A DNA stretch of 11,578 nucleotides from Gonium pectorale (Eukaryota; Chlorophyta; Chlorophyceae; Chlamydomonadales; Volvocaceae). Positions 6,544 through 11,578 of this stretch are shown one piece after another; positions within the stretch are counted from its first letter, which is position 1, and every line of letters begins with the position of its first letter. The notes beneath the pieces are model-generated. The model was not told the DNA's origin. It searched no databases and was given only the letters and a program-made list of their open reading frames with translations. A program made the position numbers and the translations under genes. The DNA lies in the NCBI GenBank assembly GCA_001584585.1, contig LSYV01000043.1, forward strand, positions 479,057-490,634, given 5' to 3'.

Positions 6544-8340
6544 ATGGCTTCTCGCGCCCTCGCCACCGTCCCTCGCGCCCAGGTCGCTAAGGCGTCGACC
6601 TCGGCTCCCTCGCCCAAGCCCTTTGTTCGTGGCCCGTTGGCCCAGCTTGCGTCCGTCGCGGCTGCGGCGCCCTCCTCGGTGGCCTTCTTCGCCGGCTCCC
6701 TCGCCGCTGCCGTCGTGCTGGCATCCACGCCCGCACAGGCAGCTGACCTGGCCCTGGGCGCTCAGATCTTCAACGGCAACTGCGGTAAGTCCATACTTAT
6801 CTGGACCGTAACCCGTTTCTGTTCCGTTGTCATGCCAGCCACTTCCACCGCTATGCAGGTCCTTGACGGGGCCGATGCGTGGGTGCGCGTTAGTTGCTTG
6901 TCATTTGCTTCGGCCCGCACCGAATGAGCACGGCTTGCTTCGCGCTTGGCCTGCATATAGCGTCAGAGGCCCGTAGTCTTTGCGCTCTACACCTCAAACT
7001 GTCAGTTGTACGTTGGCCGTGTCACGCTATATGATACCCTCGGCTCCTCGGCATCTTCGTTCATCCCCGATGATGTGGCCCCCCATCCGCCCCCGACCTT
7101 CCCCGACCCGTAACGCCTACATCTAACCCACAACGCCCTTGCTCATTGCGCCGTCGTCCCACCCTCCGGCCAGCCGCCTGCCACCAGGGCGGCCGCAACG
7201 CCGTGATCGCCGAGAAGACGCTGGACAAGGCCGCCCTGGAGCAGTACCTGGATGGCGGTTTCAACGTGCAGGCCATCATTTACCAGGTACAGCCGGAGCC
7301 GGGGCGCCTGGCGGGGGGTTCCTCGGCGGCAGGCCCCATCGCGACGGGTTTCACGCCATCCCCCGTGCATGCCACCGCCACGCCTTCCGTTATCGAGCGT
7401 GGTGTGCCCGGCAGTAGCGGTGGCAGCAGCGGCGGCAGCGGTATCCTTGTTGCGACCGGGGCGGAGGTGTTGGGTGATGAAGGGCGTGTGCGCCTTGCGG
7501 CTGCCTCGGGCGGCGGACCGAACCCTCCGGTGCCTGCGGGAGCTGCGCGCCGGTGTGAGGTGGGGCGCTGGTACGGCCGGGCGCACCACTATGGGGTTGC
7601 GTTGGGAGGGCAGCAACCGGGTGCCGTCAGGGCAGCCGGCGACGAAGCGTTGCAACAGGCCTCGTCGGTGGCGCAGAGTTCAGTGGGCGCGGCCCTGGGC
7701 CCGCAGCGTGCGGCCGCCCCCGCGCAATCGTTTGCCATGTGCCGGACCGTGGTGGGCTCTGCGTGGGATGCGCGCGTGATGCGGGTGTAATGGCGGGTTG
7801 GATATTGTACGTTTGAGGCGGGGTAGGGTTGCAGAGGATACCGCCTTCCCGTGCGTTTTATAGAACCGAGCATGTACGTGCTTTTCCGGCATGGAGTATC
7901 GAGTCGTTTGGATAAATTACGTTCCAGCGGTACATAGCCTCATTACCTTAAACACCTGCAGGGCTGCAAAGGATTCGTTCGTGGCCCCCTTGGTCGGCGC
8001 GTGTGACCGACCCATGGGTCAATTGCCCTGGGCCTTGCGCTCAGCCTTGGACGAGCGCGTACCGCCCAGCCATCTCACAATCGCAAGTTCGCACTGTAGT
8101 GGCATGCGCTGCGTCCGTTTGCGCGGTGCGCTAAATGGGTCGTGGTCTTCGACCGTACCATGTGACATGGCTTCTATATGCGTGCCGAACGCTCGTGCAT
8201 CCGCATTAATGCGCCCTCCGTAGGTCGAGAACGGCAAGGGCGCGATGCCGGCCTGGTCCGACCGCCTGTCTGAGGAGGAGATCCAGGCTGTGGCAGAGTA
8301 CGTGTACAAGCAGGCCTCGGAGGCGGCGTGGAAGTACTAG
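6544..8340 (+). CDS. CYC6: Cytochrome c6 precursor, copy A (complete, three exons)
   Basis: Coding exons are 6544-6784, 7174-7286 and 8224-8340 (TAG). Joined they give 471 nt, 156 residues, with intron phases 1 and 0 and GT-AG borders. The product is the soluble haem protein of the thylakoid lumen that carries electrons from cytochrome b6f to photosystem I, replacing plastocyanin in copper deficiency. Residues 1-66 are a bipartite presequence: a Ser/Ala/basic chloroplast transit part (1 to about 40), then a hydrophobic thylakoid-transfer segment ending in AQA. It lacks a twin arginine, which fits Sec-type export. The mature protein starts at ADLALG (67) and has 90 residues, as I recall for Chlamydomonas. 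CAACH (80-84) binds the haem, with His84 as axial ligand; Met126 in GAMPAW is the sixth ligand. The C-terminus is AAWKY. Intron 1 splits the haem motif just after Cys80. Intron 2 (7287-8223, 937 bp) is long and its first 504 bases stay open in the exon frame. Identification is firm; exon borders are well supported by frame and homology. Confidence 0.95.
7287..8223 (+). other. Intron 2 of cytochrome c6 copy A
   Basis: This GT-AG intron (Q|GTACAG to CCGTAG|V) joins exon 2 to exon 3 at a codon boundary. Reading straight on from exon 2, the frame stays open for 504 bases to a TAA at 7788-7790, which overlaps a TGTAA motif (7786-7790). It contains a 59-bp block (7369-7427) shared with intron 2 of copy B. 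GTAC occurs at 7807, 7874, 7930, 8059 and 8155. Confidence 0.85.
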
Positions 8341-8771
8341 AGGCATAGGCTTGCACTGTCCGTAGGGGTGTTGGCGTTGAAGAATGTAGCTAGGCATGTC
8401 TGGGTCACAAATGATCACGTGTCGAGTTGAAAAGGTTGGGACGTTGGCGTTCCCGTGCATTGCAGTGCGGCATGGTTTCACCGTATCATTCCCCGCTCGG
8501 TTACTCTTGAGAGTCCACCGTGGACACTTACCTAGACGAATTAAGAAGAATGCAGAATGCCGTGGTTGAGTGTATGTGTGCGTGCAATGGTTCACTTTGT
8601 CTGGGTACTGCGGGCAAGCCCCTTGGTGGCCGTGTGTGGTGCACAGCGAATGGTTTCCTCAGGGCGTTCGGGCGCGGGATGTGTTCTGATTAGCTGCGCC
8701 TGGCGTCTCTATAGCCGGGCGGGTTCTGCGCTGACCGCTGCGCTTGCGGGCACCCGCAGAACGTGCGCGCT

Positions 8772-8776
8772 TGTAA
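8772..8776 (+). terminator. CYC6: Candidate polyadenylation signal of cytochrome c6 copy A
   Basis: The first + strand TGTAA after the stop at 8340, giving a 3' UTR of about 430-450 nt. A second TGTAA at 9129-9133 would give about 800 nt. A short inverted repeat, TGCGGG-CA-CCCGCA (8745-8758), precedes the first. Confidence 0.5.
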
Positions 8777-9690
8777 GGTCACCGCCGAACTGATCGCTGT
8801 GCGATTGCCGTGCGTGCCGCCCCTTTGATAGGCATTCCCTCGACTGGTGACATGCCTTACATGCCATGTGCGTTGACACTGTGGCTCGCATCGCACGAGT
8901 GTGGCTTCAGTTGCACTCACGGCATAGGCACGCCGTCCGCACGCCTTTCTCGCCAAGACTATGCAGCTCTGTTATGGGACTTTGAGCATCAACGTCCCGT
9001 CGGTGTTTGGTCTTGGCTGCCGTGGTTCGCTGCAGTTAGGGCAGGGTTTCGGTGGTTCTCATCATGGGAGGGCTACCTGTCCCCTGCCTGTCCCTCCAAT
9101 TGTCTGCGCCATTTCTCGCCTCTCCGCCTGTAACCTTCCCATACAAACAAAATCAACGCTAGCTTGGAGCTGGACGCATCATTAAGGTGTACAGAAGTAT
9201 GGTGCATGCAGCAGCCATATTCCTGACCGCTGGCACACCAAGGGCGTGACAGTTCACATCCCAAAACAATAATCGGATAGTGTGATACACATAACGGCGC
9301 GCTGAGTCGGAACGCGTGCATTATGTGGAAAGGTTACACGGTTAACGGGAATAAGGCAGGGAGACCTGGGTGCTGGGTGTGCCCCCCTGCCCCTGACCGT
9401 CAAGGCTGAGAGAAGCAGCGGCGTATACTAGCACGCTGCATGCCCCATCATATTGAGGGAGGAGGCCGCCGAGCGAGCTGACGGCGACCTCGTCCGAGGC
9501 GGGGGTGCGTGCAGTTGACGGCCCATGCATACTCTCGCAATCCAGGATTCGTTGGGCGACCGCGAGCCAGGCCGGGGAGGTGTCCAGGTAATGACTGAGG
9601 GGACGTTACATGGCCAATGTGCGCAAGAAAGGATATGCGCGTACCTCTCCTGCCAGCGTGCTCCCGGCAGCAGAGGCAGGGGTGGAGGTA
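8777..9690. other. Intergenic DNA between the two cytochrome c6 genes
   Basis: No ORF with recognisable domains or gene-like codon use on either strand. I see no copy of this stretch upstream of copy A, so the visible duplication does not include it. A second TGTAA lies at 9129-9133. At the downstream edge, TACAATG (9689-9695) and CATTGTA (9702-9708) form a seven-base inverted repeat with two overlapping TGTAA motifs. Confidence 0.4.
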
Positions 9691-9804
9691 CAATGTAAGA
9701 GCATTGTAACCGTTGGCCGTAACGGCACTTGCGCCGGTCGCGCCCTACCGCGCGCACTTTGTGTATAATATTTTGTGGTGATGTTTGTAAACATGTGGCC
9801 ATAC

Positions 9805-9882
9805 GATGCGGGGAGCCGGGGGCATCGTAGGTGGGCCGGGGGGCGCTACTGTATGCCTGTACCGGCGCTCGGTCTGACACCT
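9805..9882 (+). promoter_or_regulatory. Highly conserved upstream block, copy B
   Basis: Same block as 6202-6277 with two extra G's in a G-run and no substitutions. The inverted repeat is longer here: TACGATGC (9802-9809) with GCATCGTA (9822-9829), eight perfect pairs around a G-rich loop. The GTAC core is at 9859-9862. A TATA-like TATAATA lies at 9764-9770. Confidence 0.5.
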
Positions 9883-9990
9883 GGCATCTGCAGGTAAGAA
9901 GAATTTGTGTAGTAACATAATCAGTATGTCTGCAGAAACAGCTGCGAGCTTCGGTGCAGCTGTGGGAAGGGAACCGCTGTTGGAGGTTCG

Positions 9991-10014
9991 TCACTGGTAC
10001 GGTTTCACTGGTAC
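9991..10014 (+). promoter_or_regulatory. Candidate copper-response elements: paired GTAC direct repeat, copy B
   Basis: TCACTGGTAC at 9991-10000 and 10005-10014, with GTAC cores at 9997-10000 and 10011-10014 and the same 14-bp spacing as copy A. The following palindrome is one base pair longer on each side here (GCGACGTCGC, 10018-10027). The likely activator is a CRR1-type SBP factor, by analogy with Chlamydomonas. Confidence 0.62.
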
Positions 10015-10032
10015 ACCGCGACGTCGCAATCG

Positions 10033-10039
10033 GTACAAA
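10033..10039 (+). promoter_or_regulatory. Altered TATA position of copy B, now a third GTAC
   Basis: Where copy A reads GGTATAAAG, copy B reads GGTACAAAG: one T-to-C change turns TATAAA into TACAAA and creates a GTAC at 10033-10036. No other TATAAA lies at this distance from the start codon. Copy B may use a weaker or different core promoter, or the new GTAC may bind a regulator. Confidence 0.55.
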
Positions 10040-10148
10040 GCCTTGGCTCCACTGCCCCTGCCAAACGTTCACCAGCTGTCTTTGTTTTCAACTTTGCACC
10101 TTTCGCCGTCGGACCCGACTCCAGCATCCAGTCCAGCTCCAATCGAGG

Positions 10149-11578
10149 ATGGCTTCTCGCGCCCTCACCACCGTCCCTCGCGCCCAGTTCGCTAAGGCAT
10201 CGAGCTCGGCTCCCTCGCCCAAGCCCTCTGCTCGCGGCCCGTTGGCTCGGCTTGCGTCCGTCGCGGCTGCGGCGCCCTCATCGGTGGCCTTCTTCGCCGG
10301 CTCCCTCGCCGCTGCCGTCGTGCTGGCATCCACGCCCGCACAGGCAGCTGACCTGGCCCTGGGCGCTCAGATCTTCAACGGCAACTGCGGTAAGGCTTTG
10401 TCCTGAAAGCTCTAGGTTGATCCGGTTTAGCGTTTGGGTTCAGGCGCAACCCCTGCATTTGACGCTGCGCGCACATACGTTTGTTGCACGCGAGGCGCCC
10501 TCCAACTCTCCCCAGCCACTGACGCCGCTTCCGTCCCCGCCCCCGGCCCTGCCATTTCCCCGCGCCGCCCCTGGTCCCGCCCTGGACCCGCCGCACTCCG
10601 ACCGCATTCGACGCCACCTTCGCCCCGCCCGTCAGCCGCCTGCCACCAGGGCGGCCGCAACGCCGTGATCGCCGAGAAGACGCTGGACAAGGCCGCCCTG
10701 GAGCAGTACCTGGACGGCGGATTCAACGTGCAGGCCATCATTTACCAGGTACAGCCGGCCCCGGGGCACAGGGCGGGTGAGTCCCTCGACGCGGGGCCAC
10801 TCTCGCACGCATGCTCCCTGCGCACACATGCGGTCGGTGCCGCCCCAGGTATGCCACCGTCACGCCTTCCGTTATCGAGCGTGGCGTGCCCGGCAGTAGC
10901 GGTGGCAGCGGCCCCACGCCCGCTTGCATCGCGGCCACCTTGCGCCTGCTAATGCCGTTCCCGGTGGGTCCTGTAATGAGCAGCAACAACGGCAGCCGTG
11001 ATGGCGGCGGCAGCTGTACTGCCGTGACGAAGTGCGGGTACCGGTATGCTGCAACCTGCAACCTTTCAGCGGGTCGTCCAGCTGCGTGGCCGCGTCTGAC
11101 GTGTTGGGCGGGGGCGATGTACACGATGCCGCGTTGGTTGGCGCTGCTTGGGGCCTCTTGGCGGCGGCACGACGTTCCGGCAGTTGGGCACTGGCGCGGC
11201 CGCGTGCGCCGCCATGTCCACTCCCCTGGATTGCCGCTTGGCAGCGCCCGGTGCAGGAGGCCATTGGCGGCGCACCGGTAGTCCGGTACAGCGGGCGGCG
11301 TCGGCTGCCTCCGCCCCCACTATCTCTGCGGGTTCAGCCCCCCCCCCCACCCGCGGGGACCAGCGGGCGCTCTGACCCGCGCAGTTACTGACCATGTGCC
11401 GGACCGCGGTGGGCTTTGCGTGTGATGCGCGCGTGATGCGGGCGTGATGTCTGCCGGGTGATGCGGGCGTGATGTCTGCGGGGTGATGCGGGCGTGATGT
11501 CTGCCGGGTGATGGCGGGCGTGATGTCTGCGGGGTGATGCGGGCGTGATGTCNGGCGGGGTGATGGCGGGCTGATGTC
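10149..11578 (+). CDS. CYC6: Cytochrome c6 precursor, copy B (partial: exons 1 and 2 only in window)
   Basis: Exon 1 is 10149-10389 and exon 2 is 10636-10748, both the same length and phase as in copy A (241 and 113 nt). Intron 1 is shorter (246 versus 389 bp). These exons encode residues 1-118, including the presequence, the cleavage site AQA|ADL and the haem motif CAACH at 80-84. Exon 3, with the Met ligand and C-terminus, is not found; by comparison with copy A it should lie beyond the window end. Copy B differs from copy A at six residues (A7T, V14F, T19S, F27S, V28A, Q34R), all in the transit peptide; residues 35-118 are identical. The gene may be intact and expressed, or exon 3 may be lost; the window cannot decide. 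Reading on past exon 2, the frame closes at 10952. Confidence 0.88.
11433..11578 (+). repeat. 25-bp minisatellite in intron 2 of copy B
   Basis: About 5.8 tandem copies of a unit beginning GTGATGCGGGCGTGATGTCT, starting at 11433, 11458, 11483, 11508, 11534 and 11560. The first three units are 25 bp and the next two 26 bp. The unit is itself two related halves, each starting GTGATG. An ambiguous base (n) is at 11553. Copy A has only the seed, GCGTGATGCGGGTGTAATGG near 7775. The array continues to the window end, so its true length is unknown. Confidence 0.85.

Larger units (their letters stand above)
6103..8223 (+). repeat. Tandem duplication, upstream unit (cytochrome c6 copy A)
   Basis: From about 6103 this segment is homologous to the segment starting about 9700, offset by 3603-3607 bp around the promoter and exon 1. 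Conserved islands are the upstream 76-bp block, the promoter and leader, exons 1 and 2, and two intron 2 blocks (7369-7427 and about 7735-7788). Between them the sequences have diverged, for example 6278-6330 and most of intron 1. The true 3' limit of the unit cannot be seen because the second copy runs off the window; the end given is that of intron 2. Confidence 0.8.
9700..11578 (+). repeat. Tandem duplication, downstream unit (cytochrome c6 copy B, runs off the window)
   Basis: Homologous to about 6103 onward, same orientation. Shared landmarks in order: a GTAACCGT motif near 9707, the 76/78-bp block (9805-9882), the promoter and leader from about 9938, exons 1 and 2, the 59-bp intronic block (10851-10909), and a block beginning CCATGTGCCGGACC (11392 here, 7735 in copy A). 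In copy A the last landmark is still about 430 bp before exon 3, so absence of exon 3 here is explained by the window ending too soon. Confidence 0.8.

Noticed and set aside
9428..10072. Minus-strand open frame of 214 codons across the copy B promoter
   Set aside because: It covers the conserved promoter blocks of cytochrome c6, shows no domain, and the matching part of copy A does not hold an equivalent frame.
11433..11578. CRISPR-like array
   Set aside because: Units are directly contiguous with no unique spacers, in a eukaryotic intron: an ordinary minisatellite.
10749..11578. Exon 3 of copy B within the window
   Set aside because: No match to the VENGKGAMPAW exon on the + strand; landmark spacing from copy A places it past the window end, so loss cannot be claimed.

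Overview
The window looks like nuclear DNA of a green alga of the Chlamydomonas/Volvox group. The reasons are GC-rich coding sequence with GC-ending codons, many short GT-AG introns, TGTAA-type polyadenylation signals, Gly/Ala/Arg-rich low-complexity protein, and above all a thylakoid cytochrome c6 gene whose mature protein closely resembles the Chlamydomonas one as I remember it. I cannot name the species. All genes I can support are on the + strand.

Layout: (1) 1-2827 is a four-exon gene (coding 262-376, 858-1068, 1487-1604, 2210-2827; 353 codons) for an unrecognised basic, low-complexity protein. Its leader may carry a 70-nt intron and a short upstream ORF. (2) 2828-3600 is intergenic. (3) 3766-4248 is a compact single-exon gene for an unrecognised 160-residue protein, preceded by a strong hairpin at 3629-3660 and followed by a possible polyadenylation signal at 4861. 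(4) About 4866-6100 has no convincing gene but holds two diverged copies of a repeat. (5) 6100-8340 is a complete three-exon cytochrome c6 gene (copy A) with promoter. (6) 8341-9690 is its 3' region plus intergenic DNA. (7) 9700 to the window end is a second cytochrome c6 gene (copy B) in the same orientation, about 3.6 kb downstream. Its exons 1 and 2 are present; exon 3 would lie past the window end, which falls inside a 25-bp tandem repeat containing an ambiguous base.

The central theme is a tandem CYC6 duplication. In Chlamydomonas, cytochrome c6 replaces the copper protein plastocyanin as electron carrier from cytochrome b6f to photosystem I when copper is scarce, and the SBP-domain regulator CRR1 activates its gene through GTAC-core elements. 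Both copies here carry the same pair of TCACTGGTAC direct repeats just upstream of the core promoter. The copies encode identical mature protein over all visible exons, but differ at six residues of the chloroplast transit peptide. The TATA box of copy A (TATAAA) is TACAAA in copy B, a change that also makes a third GTAC. A 76-bp block further upstream is identical apart from two extra G's. The pattern suggests duplication followed by selection or gene conversion on some segments, and possibly divergence in expression and import.
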